DNA of 64,000 bases, taken from NCBI RefSeq assembly GCF_002288225.1, contig NZ_CP016777.1, forward strand, positions 682,001-746,000. The letters run 5' to 3'. This DNA is from Candidatus Planktophila dulcis. Its GTDB lineage: Bacteria; Actinomycetota; Actinomycetes; Nanopelagicales; Nanopelagicaceae. Below are positions 49,947 through 56,977 of the stretch, one piece after another (the first letter of the stretch is position 1; every line of letters begins with the position of its first letter). The notes under the pieces were generated by a model. That model saw nothing but the letters and a program-made list of their open reading frames with translations, had not been told where the DNA came from and did not search any database. Made by a program: the position numbers and the translations under genes.

Positions 49947-50020
49947 GGTCGGATGGCCGAGAGGCGAGGCAAGGGACTGCAAATCCCTCTACACGGGTTC
50001 AAATCCCGTTCCGACCTCCA
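49947..50020 (+). tRNA. tRNA-Cys (GCA)
   Basis: Acceptor stem GGTCGGA/TCCGACC, anticodon stem AGGGA/TCCCT around CTGCAAA (anticodon GCA), T loop GGTTCAAATCC. Discriminator T73 as expected for cysteine. The next bases are CCA, so the 3' end appears encoded here, unlike the two neighbours. Confidence 0.96.
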
Positions 50021-50089
50021 TTGCTTCTCTCGCAAGAGAGATGAAATGGTTGAGCACTACAATTTCAGAACTACAACTTCATATACCTA

Positions 50090-50161
50090 GGACGATTGGC
50101 TCAGCGGTAGAGCACCACATTGACATTGTGGGGGTCACTGGTTCGATCCCAGTATCGTCCA
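50090..50161 (+). tRNA. tRNA-Val (GAC)
   Basis: Acceptor stem GGACGAT/ATCGTCC, anticodon stem CCACA/TGTGG around TTGACAT (anticodon GAC), T loop GGTTCGATCC. Discriminator A. CCA is not encoded. Last of a Gly-Cys-Val set likely made as one transcript. Confidence 0.96.
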
Positions 50162-50218
50162 CACAAAAGTGTGAAAGAAATGATCTTACAATTCATGCGT
50201 GAATTAGCTTAAGAATCA

Positions 50219-50248
50219 TTGACCGATGCCAGAGATTAAGAATAGATT
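50219..50248 (+). promoter_or_regulatory. Putative promoter of small zinc-ribbon gene
   Basis: TTGACC (50219-50224), 18 bases, TAGATT (50243-50248), followed by a GGGAGG ribosome site before the ATG at 50272. Confidence 0.5.
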
Positions 50249-50271
50249 CTTCTGATTCGAAGGGAGGATCC

Positions 50272-50619
50272 ATGATTTTCCGCCGCAGAGCAGATGAAGA
50301 CTTCGGTAGGTTCGAACGGGCATTCAGGACTGTCTCGCCAGGTTACAAGGGAGCTATTCGGAGTTGGTTGAGAAGAATGTCTTACCGAATCGGAATCAAG
50401 GACGGACGAGACGTCATGAGGGTTTCTCACGATCCAACGGTTCGGTGCTTGGGGTGTGGATGGAAGTATGACTTCAACAGTTCATCACTCTGTCCTGTAT
50501 GTAGTTCAGACCGGTCCCGGCTTTTAGTTAATGAAGACCCATATTCAAAACCTTGGAATCTTCTTTTCTACACATGTCTAGGATTCGCTCTTTGGGCCTG
50601 GGGAATAATCTACTTTTGA
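50272..50619 (+). CDS. Hypothetical zinc-ribbon protein with C-terminal membrane segment
   Basis: 115 aa, not recognised. A basic N-terminal half (seven Arg in the first 35 residues) is followed by two CxxC pairs (Cys 59/62 and 74/77) that could bind zinc, and one hydrophobic segment (about 95-115) that ends the protein. A GGGAGG site lies six bases before the ATG. Of 15 Arg codons, 11 are AGA, AGG or CGG, which nearby genes such as the 53.6-kb dehydrogenase do not use, so recent acquisition beside the tRNA cluster is likely. It has its own promoter and a terminator directly after it. Confidence 0.75.
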   Translation: MIFRRRADEDFGRFERAFRTVSPGYKGAIRSWLRRMSYRIGIKDGRDVMRVSHDPTVRCLGCGWKYDFNSSSLCPVCSSDRSRLLVNEDPYSKPWNLLFYTCLGFALWAWGIIYF

Positions 50620-50625
50620 AAATAG

Positions 50626-50659
50626 AAAACCCACCGCCACGTCAGTGACGGTGGGTTTT
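50626..50659. terminator. Bidirectional intrinsic terminator
   Basis: Perfect 11-bp stem AAAACCCACCG / CGGTGGGTTTT with a 12-base loop that can itself pair CAC/GTG. The A and T runs at the stem ends let it work on both strands, for the small plus-strand gene and the minus-strand permease. Confidence 0.85.
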
Positions 50660-50672
50660 CCTATTCCCTTTT

Positions 50673-51935
50673 TTAGGAAGCTTTACCTGACGCCTTATTG
50701 AGTGCGCGCAGTACCTGATATCCGACGACTGCAACGAGAGTTCCGTTGACAATGCCACCGAATGAATAATCGCCACTCTTCCATGTCATATCGGCGATGC
50801 CGATAATCAATGTGGTTGCAGCGATGAGGAGGTTAGTTGAATCTCCGAAGTTGACCTTATTTTCGATCCAAATCTTTGCACCGAGAACACCGATCATTCC
50901 ATAGAGAGCAACGCCGACTCCACCAAGGACACCTGCTGGAGTTGCGCTCAGTACTGCACCGAACTTAGGGCAGAGGGATAACAGAATTGCTCCAAGACCT
51001 GCAACCCAATATGCAGCAGTTGAGTAGATGCGAGTGGCAGCCATGACGCCAATGTTTTCAGCGTATGTCGTCGTACCCGATCCGCCACCTGCACCTGCAA
51101 GTGTTGTTGCAACGCCATCAGCAAAGAGCGCGTTACCCATCTGACCATCTAGATCTTTTCCGGTCATTGCAGCAACTGCCTTAACATGACCCACATTCTC
51201 TGCAATCAGGACAAGAACTACGGGCAGGAAGAGCAGGATTGCATTGGTATCAAATGATGGGGAGGTAAAGGTTGGAAGTGCGAACCACTTTGCAGCCTTG
51301 ACGCCATCGAAGTTGATGTCTCCTTGAGTTGCCGCAAATGCGTAACCCACAATGATTCCGCCGAAGATACTGATGCGACCCAAGAATCCCTTGGAAACCG
51401 CGCCAATAATTGCAACTGCAGCCAATGTAATGATTGCTGTAACTGGAGCAGCCTTGAAGTTGTTATTGGCAGCGCCAGCAAGGTTAAGACCAATAATCAT
51501 GACGATTGAGCCAGTCACGATAGGAGGAAGCAGCCAATTAACCCAGCCAATTCCAATTGCATTGATAAGAAGTCCAACAAGAGCCAGGATCACACCTGTC
51601 ACAAGAACTCCACCGAGAGCTACAGCCATTCCGCCACTTGCCTGTGCTGCAGCAATAGGTGCAAGGAATGCAAACGATGATCCAAGGTAGCTTGGAACCA
51701 TATTCTTGGTCAGAGCAAGGAAGATAAGAGTTCCAAGGCCTGAGAAGAAGAGAGTTGTGCTTGGTGGGAATCCCGTAATGATTGGGACTAAGAATGTGGC
51801 ACCGAACATTGCGGCGATGTGCTGAACACCAACGCCAATAGTCAGAGGCCATGCAAGACGTTCGTCTGGTTTTACTACTTCACCATCTTTAATTGACTTT
51901 CCATTGCCATGCAGATTCCAAGATAGAAGCGACAT
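50673..51935 (-). CDS. Nucleobase:cation symporter (UraA/xanthine permease family)
   Basis: 420 aa with about 12-14 membrane segments. VGVQHIAAMFGATFLVPIITG is the NCS2 start signature, LLPPIVTGSIVMIIGLNLA follows, and IAENVGHVKAVAAMTGKDLD plus DGVATTLAGAGGGSGTTTYAENIGVMAATR carry the substrate-site glutamates and the NCS2 motif. Uracil is the likeliest substrate from these motifs, but xanthine is possible. The ATG at 51935 has GGAAGGAAA upstream; an ATG at 51953 is less likely. The leader contains a hairpin and an inverted repeat. Confidence 0.9.
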   Translation of the reverse strand: MSLLSWNLHGNGKSIKDGEVVKPDERLAWPLTIGVGVQHIAAMFGATFLVPIITGFPPSTTLFFSGLGTLIFLALTKNMVPSYLGSSFAFLAPIAAAQASGGMAVALGGVLVTGVILALVGLLINAIGIGWVNWLLPPIVTGSIVMIIGLNLAGAANNNFKAAPVTAIITLAAVAIIGAVSKGFLGRISIFGGIIVGYAFAATQGDINFDGVKAAKWFALPTFTSPSFDTNAILLFLPVVLVLIAENVGHVKAVAAMTGKDLDGQMGNALFADGVATTLAGAGGGSGTTTYAENIGVMAATRIYSTAAYWVAGLGAILLSLCPKFGAVLSATPAGVLGGVGVALYGMIGVLGAKIWIENKVNFGDSTNLLIAATTLIIGIADMTWKSGDYSFGGIVNGTLVAVVGYQVLRALNKASGKAS

Positions 51936-51960
51936 TGCTTTCCTTCCGCTCATGAAAACG

Positions 51961-51982
51961 AGAAGCGACGGGTATCGCTTCT
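51961..51982 (-). promoter_or_regulatory. Hairpin in permease leader
   Basis: Perfect 8-bp stem AGAAGCGA / TCGCTTCT with a 6-base loop, 25 bases before the permease ATG, followed on the minus strand by CGTTTTC. It could be a weak attenuator or an RNA-stability or regulator site. It does not match the PyrR consensus. Confidence 0.4.
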
Positions 51983-51999
51983 GGGGGAAGGTTCACCAC

Positions 52000-52019
52000 A
52001 AGGGTAAATCTCTACCCTT
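52000..52019. repeat. Inverted repeat between permease and LysE-type exporter
   Basis: AAGGGTA - 6 bases - TACCCTT, perfect 7-bp arms in the divergent control region. The symmetry suits a dimeric DNA-binding repressor. The right arm contains TACCCT, seven bases before a TTG at 52026 that is in frame with the exporter gene. Confidence 0.4.
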
Positions 52020-52046
52020 TAGTAATTGAGACAACACACCCCTTCG

Positions 52047-52670
52047 ATGGAGTACTTTTACGGGGTGATTGCGCTCATTACAGGTTTTTTTACTGGTTTA
52101 TCCCTCATCGTTGCAATCGGTGCTCAAAATGCCTTCGTCATTAAACAGGGACTGCTACGAAGCCATGTAACCCTGGTTGTTTTCGTCTGTGCAATATCAG
52201 ATGCTCTTCTAATCATTGTGGGAACTGGAGGACTTGGCAGGATCATCCAATCAAAACCTGATCTGCTTAATATCATCCGTTGGTTTGGCGTCATATACCT
52301 CACCTGGTTTGGTATAAAAAGTGTGCGCGCGGCTTTTCGCAATGAAACACTCACAGCATCTGATAAGTCAGCCGAATCGTGGAAGAAGGTGCTTGTCACT
52401 GTCTTGGCAATGACCTACCTCAACCCACATGTTTATCTGGATACAGTGATTTTTGTTGGAAGTCTTGCTAATCAATTTGAATCCCAACGTTGGTACTTCG
52501 CACTTGGCGCCTGCATCGCAAGCGGAGTCTGGTTCTCAGCTATCGGCTATGGAGCTCGATCTGCTTCGCACTTGATGTCAAAACCAATATTTTGGAGAAT
52601 TCTCGAAAGCGTAATAGCAGCGATTATGTTCACCCTCGCAATAACACTTGCCTTCTATAAGTTTAGTTAG
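52047..52670 (+). CDS. LysE/ArgO family amino acid exporter
   Basis: 207 aa with five or six membrane segments. GLSLIVAIGAQNAFVIKQGLLR near the N-terminus, CAISDALLIIVGTGGLG, and TYLNPHVYLDTVIFVGSLANQF are signatures shared with ArgO and LysE, which export arginine and lysine. Start choice is open: ATG at 52047 matches homologue length, while TTG at 52026 has a TACCCT element seven bases upstream. Converges on the EamA gene with an eight-base overlap. Confidence 0.88.
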   Translation: MEYFYGVIALITGFFTGLSLIVAIGAQNAFVIKQGLLRSHVTLVVFVCAISDALLIIVGTGGLGRIIQSKPDLLNIIRWFGVIYLTWFGIKSVRAAFRNETLTASDKSAESWKKVLVTVLAMTYLNPHVYLDTVIFVGSLANQFESQRWYFALGACIASGVWFSAIGYGARSASHLMSKPIFWRILESVIAAIMFTLAITLAFYKFS

Positions 52671-53538
52671 AACTTTTCCGGCTCAGATAAAGAATTCCGC
52701 TGGACACAATCGCTATTCCTAGATAACTCTGAAGAGTGAGTTTCTCACCAATAACTACTGCTGCAAGGATTGTGGCAGTTGCCGGCTCTGCAAGGACAAC
52801 GGTTGCAGCAAGACTTGATTCGATTCTCTTGAGTCCATACATAAAGAGCACATATCCAATAGATGTGGTGATGAGGCCCAGCCATAGGACAGTGAGAAAA
52901 CCCTTTGAGGTAAGAATCCATTCTGGGTTTTGGGTAAAGAGGAATGGAGAACTGACAAGTGCTGCTACTCCGAAAGTCGTCGCAGTCAGCCACATATCTT
53001 GAGCTCCCCGTGCAAGTGAGCGTCTGCAGACCACGTTAAACACAGCAAAACCAAATCCTGCAAGAACGGCAAGTGCCACTCCCTTGCCATTGAAAGAGGC
53101 AACCCCATTTGTAGTTCCAACCAGAACTATGCCAAGGATTGTGATGGAAGTTCCTAGATACCAATTCTTCTGCGGTTTCTCCCCCATGAGTAAATACGCG
53201 ACTATCGCCGAAAGAGTCGGTGCTGCCCCTAGTGCGGTAACAGTCGCAATTGCAATACCGGTTGAGTGGACTGCACTAAAGAAGGTGAGCTGATACATCC
53301 CGATACCCACACCACAAATAATGAGATCGCGCGCAGGCATGCGGACTTGCCCGCGGCTATGACGTTGGAAGTATGCAAAGAAGAAGAGGAAGAGAGAGCC
53401 ACAGATTAATCTGGCTGAAGCAACTGCCACAGGTGATATATCTGGAACGCCGAGTTGCTGCGTGGTTCCTGTGGTTCCGAAACAGAGAGCAGCTCCCAAT
53501 ACAGCAAAAATTCCTGCTCTCTGCTTGGTAGTACTCAT
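52663..53538 (-). CDS. EamA-family (DMT) transporter
   Basis: 291 aa with ten expected membrane segments and two EamA repeats (about 10-140 and 150-285). FGTTGTTQQLG, LGAAPTLSAIVAYLLMGEKP and VLAEPATATILAAVVIGEKL are typical metabolite-exporter features. Substrate unknown; it is divergent from the semialdehyde dehydrogenase and might share its control. The ATG at 53538 is supported by TATCAT six bases upstream; a longer frame to 53655 overlaps the dehydrogenase and is rejected. Confidence 0.85.
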   Translation of the reverse strand: MSTTKQRAGIFAVLGAALCFGTTGTTQQLGVPDISPVAVASARLICGSLFLFFFAYFQRHSRGQVRMPARDLIICGVGIGMYQLTFFSAVHSTGIAIATVTALGAAPTLSAIVAYLLMGEKPQKNWYLGTSITILGIVLVGTTNGVASFNGKGVALAVLAGFGFAVFNVVCRRSLARGAQDMWLTATTFGVAALVSSPFLFTQNPEWILTSKGFLTVLWLGLITTSIGYVLFMYGLKRIESSLAATVVLAEPATATILAAVVIGEKLTLQSYLGIAIVSSGILYLSRKSSN

Positions 53539-53544
53539 TAGGCG

Positions 53545-53550
53545 ATGATA
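53545..53550 (-). promoter_or_regulatory. Putative -10 for leaderless EamA gene
   Basis: TATCAT on the minus strand, six bases before the ATG at 53538. Only four bases separate it from the divergent plus-strand -10. Confidence 0.5.
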
Positions 53551-53554
53551 CTCG

Positions 53555-53560
53555 TATGAT
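53555..53560 (+). promoter_or_regulatory. Putative -10 for leaderless semialdehyde dehydrogenase gene
   Basis: TATGAT, a near-consensus -10, ends six bases before the ATG at 53567. No ribosome site and no clear -35 are present. Confidence 0.6.
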
Positions 53561-53566
53561 GCGCGC

Positions 53567-55051
53567 ATGACCTTTCGCGCCGTGAAACCAATTGATGCAA
53601 CTTCGTATGGAATTGATATTCCAGAGAACAGTAAAAACGAAGTTGATTCCTTCATCGCTGCGGCCGCACTTGCTGCTCCCGCACTAGCTCAGCAATCTCC
53701 TAAGGAACGTGCACAGTTACTTCGCGAAATCGCAACGCAGATCGAAGCATCGCGCGCCGCTCTCATTGAATCAGCGTGTGCCGAAACAGCTCTGCCTGAA
53801 GCACGTATTGCAGGCGAAATCACTCGCACTACAGTCCAATTTGAACTTTTCGCTCGTTTAGTTGAAAGCGGTAAACACCTCGGAGTTGTAATTGATAAGG
53901 CAGATCCTAATTACTCCCCCGCACCACGACCTGATCTTCGCAAGATGAATGCGCCACTCGGCGTCGTTGCAATCTTTGCTGCAAGTAACTTCCCGTTGGC
54001 ATTTTCTGTAGCAGGAGGCGATGCCGCATCTGCTATCGCATCTGGAAATGCTGTCGTTGCAAAAGCGCACCCATCACATCCCAATACATGCGCAATCGTT
54101 GAAAAGGCGATCAAGGCAGCACTTGCCAAGTGCAAGCTTTCACAAGACTCCTATGCGATCGTGCAAGGCACTGATCCTCAGATAACACATTGGCTTGCCC
54201 TGCACCCAGCTGTTAAGGCAATTGGCTTTACAGGATCTGAAATCGTCGGACGTATCCTTGTTGATTTAGCAGCTACTCGCCCTGAACCCATTCCTGTCTA
54301 TGCGGAAATGGGAAGTTTGAATCCAATCTTTGTCACAAGTTCTGCAATCGCTGATCGATCAGAAGCCCTTGCTAAAGGAATCGTTGACTCAGCTCTCATG
54401 GGCTCAGGTCAGTTCTGCACCAAGCCTGGATTAATCTTTGCTCCGAACAACTCTGAATTCATTGCAACTGTTAAGTCACACCTTGCGACTTTGGCCGTTG
54501 CACCGCTACTGAGCAAATCGATTGCTGAGCGATACTCCAAGGCAATCAGTCATCTTGCATCACAGGCAAAGCTTGAAGTGGCATCAGGTATTTCCACCGA
54601 ACAAGGGTTCGGCGTAACTCCTACTGTCTTTATTACTGATTGGGCTACCGCTTCGCAAAACCCAGAACTGCTCGAAGAACACTTTGGTCCAACGACAGTC
54701 ATCATCACTTGTAAGGAAGAAGAGTTTCTGGCAATTGCAACCTCTCTTAAGGGTCAACTCACTGCAACTATTCAAGGCACAGATGCAGATAAGCCTGAGT
54801 CACTTCTTGCACTTCTTGCACAGAAAGCTGGACGTGTTATCTGGAATGGCTTTCCCACAGGAGTTGCTGTCACAACAGCGATGAACCATGGCGGACCTTG
54901 GCCTGCTTCTTCATCGCACACAACGTCAGTGGGAACTGATGCGATCTATCGCTTTATGCGCCCTGTCGCCTACCAAGGATTTTCTCAAACAGTTCTACCC
55001 ACGGCTTTGCAAGATTCCAATCCCTGGTCTGTTCCACAAAGTATTAACTAA
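53567..55051 (+). CDS. 2-oxoglutarate semialdehyde (2,5-dioxovalerate) dehydrogenase
   Basis: 494 aa aldehyde dehydrogenase. N141 (ASNFPLAFS, oxyanion hole), K166, the coenzyme motif FTGS (221-224), E247 (YAEMGSLNP) and nucleophile C284 (GSGQFCTKPG) are all present. The AEMGSxNP and GQFCTKPG forms are characteristic of ketoglutarate semialdehyde dehydrogenases used in hydroxyproline or pentose/uronate breakdown. Its 3' end overlaps by four bases the convergent hydroxyproline epimerase gene, which points to the last step of hydroxyproline catabolism, giving 2-oxoglutarate. Confidence 0.9.
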   Translation: MTFRAVKPIDATSYGIDIPENSKNEVDSFIAAAALAAPALAQQSPKERAQLLREIATQIEASRAALIESACAETALPEARIAGEITRTTVQFELFARLVESGKHLGVVIDKADPNYSPAPRPDLRKMNAPLGVVAIFAASNFPLAFSVAGGDAASAIASGNAVVAKAHPSHPNTCAIVEKAIKAALAKCKLSQDSYAIVQGTDPQITHWLALHPAVKAIGFTGSEIVGRILVDLAATRPEPIPVYAEMGSLNPIFVTSSAIADRSEALAKGIVDSALMGSGQFCTKPGLIFAPNNSEFIATVKSHLATLAVAPLLSKSIAERYSKAISHLASQAKLEVASGISTEQGFGVTPTVFITDWATASQNPELLEEHFGPTTVIITCKEEEFLAIATSLKGQLTATIQGTDADKPESLLALLAQKAGRVIWNGFPTGVAVTTAMNHGGPWPASSSHTTSVGTDAIYRFMRPVAYQGFSQTVLPTALQDSNPWSVPQSIN

Positions 55052-56052
55052 ACAATAAATCCGTTCGGAAATGGATCGTTCTCATCGAGCGTCCAGGTGG
55101 CTTCGCCCATAACCCAAGCCCGTCCTGTAATCATCGGAATAATGGCATCAAAATTTCCTACATTGGTGCGCTCTTTAATCCGCCCTTCAAAGTGTGAACC
55201 AATCCATGATTCGCTATTGAGAACATCGCCCTCTTTAAATTCTCCTCGCGCAACCATTTGAGCAAGTCGAGCACTGGTTCCCGTTCCGCAGGGTGATCGA
55301 TCAAACCAACCAGGATGAATAGACATTGCATTTCTCCAATGCAAAGGACCCTCGCTACCTGGTGAGATGAAGTCGATGTGATGACAAATTGCGATATCTG
55401 GATTTTCAGGATGTACGGGACGGTTCTGTTCATTGATCGCATCAGAGATGAGAAGTCCGTAATCAAGAAACTTCTGTCCATTTTCGTGCTTGAACTCAAG
55501 TCCTACGCGTTCAACGGGAACGATGGCGTAGAAGTTTCCGCCATATGCCATGTCATAAGTGATCTTTCCTAAACCCGGAACATCAACGACTTGGTCGAGT
55601 GCATAAGAAAATGATGGAACATTGGTCATCGTGACATTCTTTGCCCGACCATTTTCGACAGCAACATCGACCACAACTAAACCTGCAGGAGTATCAAGGC
55701 GGATTGTTGTCACTGGTTCAACGACCGTGACTAACTTCTTCTCAACAAGAGCTGTTGCAACCCCGATGGTTCCGTGTCCACACATGGGTAAACACCCAGA
55801 GACCTCTATATAAACAACACCCCAATCAGCATCGGGACGAGTTGGCTTCTGCAAGATCGCACCACTCATGGCGCTATGACCACGTGGTTCATACATCAGC
55901 CACTGGCGGAAGTAATCCATATGCTCCATGAAGTGAAGGCGCTTATCGAACATCGTCGCACCTGGAATCTCACCGATTCCTGAAGTCACCACGCGAGTGG
56001 GCATACCTTCGGTATGAGTCTCAACCGTTGTGACAGTGCGGATACTCTTCAT
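55048..56052 (-). CDS. 4-hydroxyproline 2-epimerase (proline racemase family)
   Basis: 334 aa. Inverts C2 of trans-4-hydroxy-L-proline to cis-4-hydroxy-D-proline. Both catalytic cysteines are present, C91 in MCGHGTIG and C255 in DRSPCGTGTSAR; trans-3-hydroxyproline dehydratases have Thr at the second site, so an epimerase is favoured. A true proline racemase cannot be excluded from sequence alone, but the flanking genes fit hydroxyproline. Nine bases from the DapA-like gene upstream. Confidence 0.92.
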   Translation of the reverse strand: MKSIRTVTTVETHTEGMPTRVVTSGIGEIPGATMFDKRLHFMEHMDYFRQWLMYEPRGHSAMSGAILQKPTRPDADWGVVYIEVSGCLPMCGHGTIGVATALVEKKLVTVVEPVTTIRLDTPAGLVVVDVAVENGRAKNVTMTNVPSFSYALDQVVDVPGLGKITYDMAYGGNFYAIVPVERVGLEFKHENGQKFLDYGLLISDAINEQNRPVHPENPDIAICHHIDFISPGSEGPLHWRNAMSIHPGWFDRSPCGTGTSARLAQMVARGEFKEGDVLNSESWIGSHFEGRIKERTNVGNFDAIIPMITGRAWVMGEATWTLDENDPFPNGFIV

Positions 56053-56060
56053 AGGAATTC

Positions 56061-56954
56061 TTAGCGATTCTTAAAGTATGCCAGCGCAACATCCATCTCA
56101 CGATGAATCTGCTCTTGTTCATGCTTGGGAAGAGGCAAACGTGGAAGACGTGTAGGACCGCCATAGCGACCTACGTGATCCATGCCTAACTTGATTGCTT
56201 GAATGAACTCTTTCTTAGAATCCCAATGAAAGACATCGTGAAGGGCTGCATACATCGGCGCTGCCTCTTTGAAGTTTCCTGATGTGGCAAGGTTGTAGAG
56301 CTCCATGGATTCCTTAGGAAGTGCGTTTGGAAATCCTGCAATCCATCCAGCAACTCCTGCAGTAGAAAGCTCAAGGAAGACGTCATCTGCTCCGACAATG
56401 ACTTCAATGCGCGGTGCCAAGCTCTTGATCTGCCAGATACGGCGGACATCGCCAGAGAATTCCTTAATCGCAACAACGTTGGGTACTTCTTGCGCAATAC
56501 GAGCAACAAGCTTGGGAGTCAGATCTACCTTGGTATCAAAGGGGTTGTTATAGGCGATGATGGGAATGCCCACTCTGGCAACTTCTTTGTAATGAGCAAC
56601 CACTTCATCATCAGATGCACGGTAAGCATTAGGTGGAAGGAGCATGACCGCGCCCGCTCCAGCTTTCTGTGCGTGCTCTGCCCACTTACGTGATTCCGCC
56701 GCACCATATGCAGCTACTCCTGGAACAACGTTAAAGCCTTTAGGTGCTGCAGCAACTGCAACTTCGACCATCTTCGCTCGCTCTTCAGCGGTAAGTACTT
56801 GGTACTCCCCTAGCGAACCATTTGGAATCACACCATGAGTTCCATTGGCAGCAAGCCATGCAACATGCTCTGCATATTTGTCATAGTCAACTGCAAGATC
56901 GGATGTGAAGGGGGTCGCTGTGGCTGTTAAAACGCCATTCCATGGGTTAGTCAT
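56061..56954 (-). CDS. DapA-family lyase, probable 1-pyrroline-4-hydroxy-2-carboxylate deaminase
   Basis: 297 aa TIM barrel. The Schiff-base lysine is K164 (VVAIKEFSG) and the catalytic Tyr is Y135 (AYNNP); GVIPNGSLGEYQVLTAEER replaces the TTGE phosphate/pyruvate loop of true DHDPS with NGSLGE. Beside a hydroxyproline epimerase and dehydrogenase it most likely removes water and ammonia to give 2-oxoglutarate semialdehyde. ATG 56954 is supported by TACCTT seven bases upstream; a TTG three codons earlier is possible. Confidence 0.88.
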   Translation of the reverse strand: MTNPWNGVLTATATPFTSDLAVDYDKYAEHVAWLAANGTHGVIPNGSLGEYQVLTAEERAKMVEVAVAAAPKGFNVVPGVAAYGAAESRKWAEHAQKAGAGAVMLLPPNAYRASDDEVVAHYKEVARVGIPIIAYNNPFDTKVDLTPKLVARIAQEVPNVVAIKEFSGDVRRIWQIKSLAPRIEVIVGADDVFLELSTAGVAGWIAGFPNALPKESMELYNLATSGNFKEAAPMYAALHDVFHWDSKKEFIQAIKLGMDHVGRYGGPTRLPRLPLPKHEQEQIHREMDVALAYFKNR

Positions 56955-56961
56955 GTCGCAC

Positions 56962-56967
56962 AAGGTA
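56962..56967 (-). promoter_or_regulatory. Possible internal -10 before DapA-like gene
   Basis: TACCTT on the minus strand, seven bases before the ATG at 56954, in the 23-base gap after the FAD protein gene. It could allow separate transcription of the last two genes. Confidence 0.3.
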
Positions 56968-56977
56968 TCTCGTTCTC

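Noticed and set aside
50161-50172. ACAC-AAAA-GTGT hairpin after tRNA-Val as terminator
   Set aside because: A 4-bp stem with no T run is too weak; tRNA transcription may end elsewhere.
50626-50659. Reading this inverted repeat as a mobile-element end
   Set aside because: The A/T-tailed GC-rich stem between two converging genes is a textbook bidirectional terminator.
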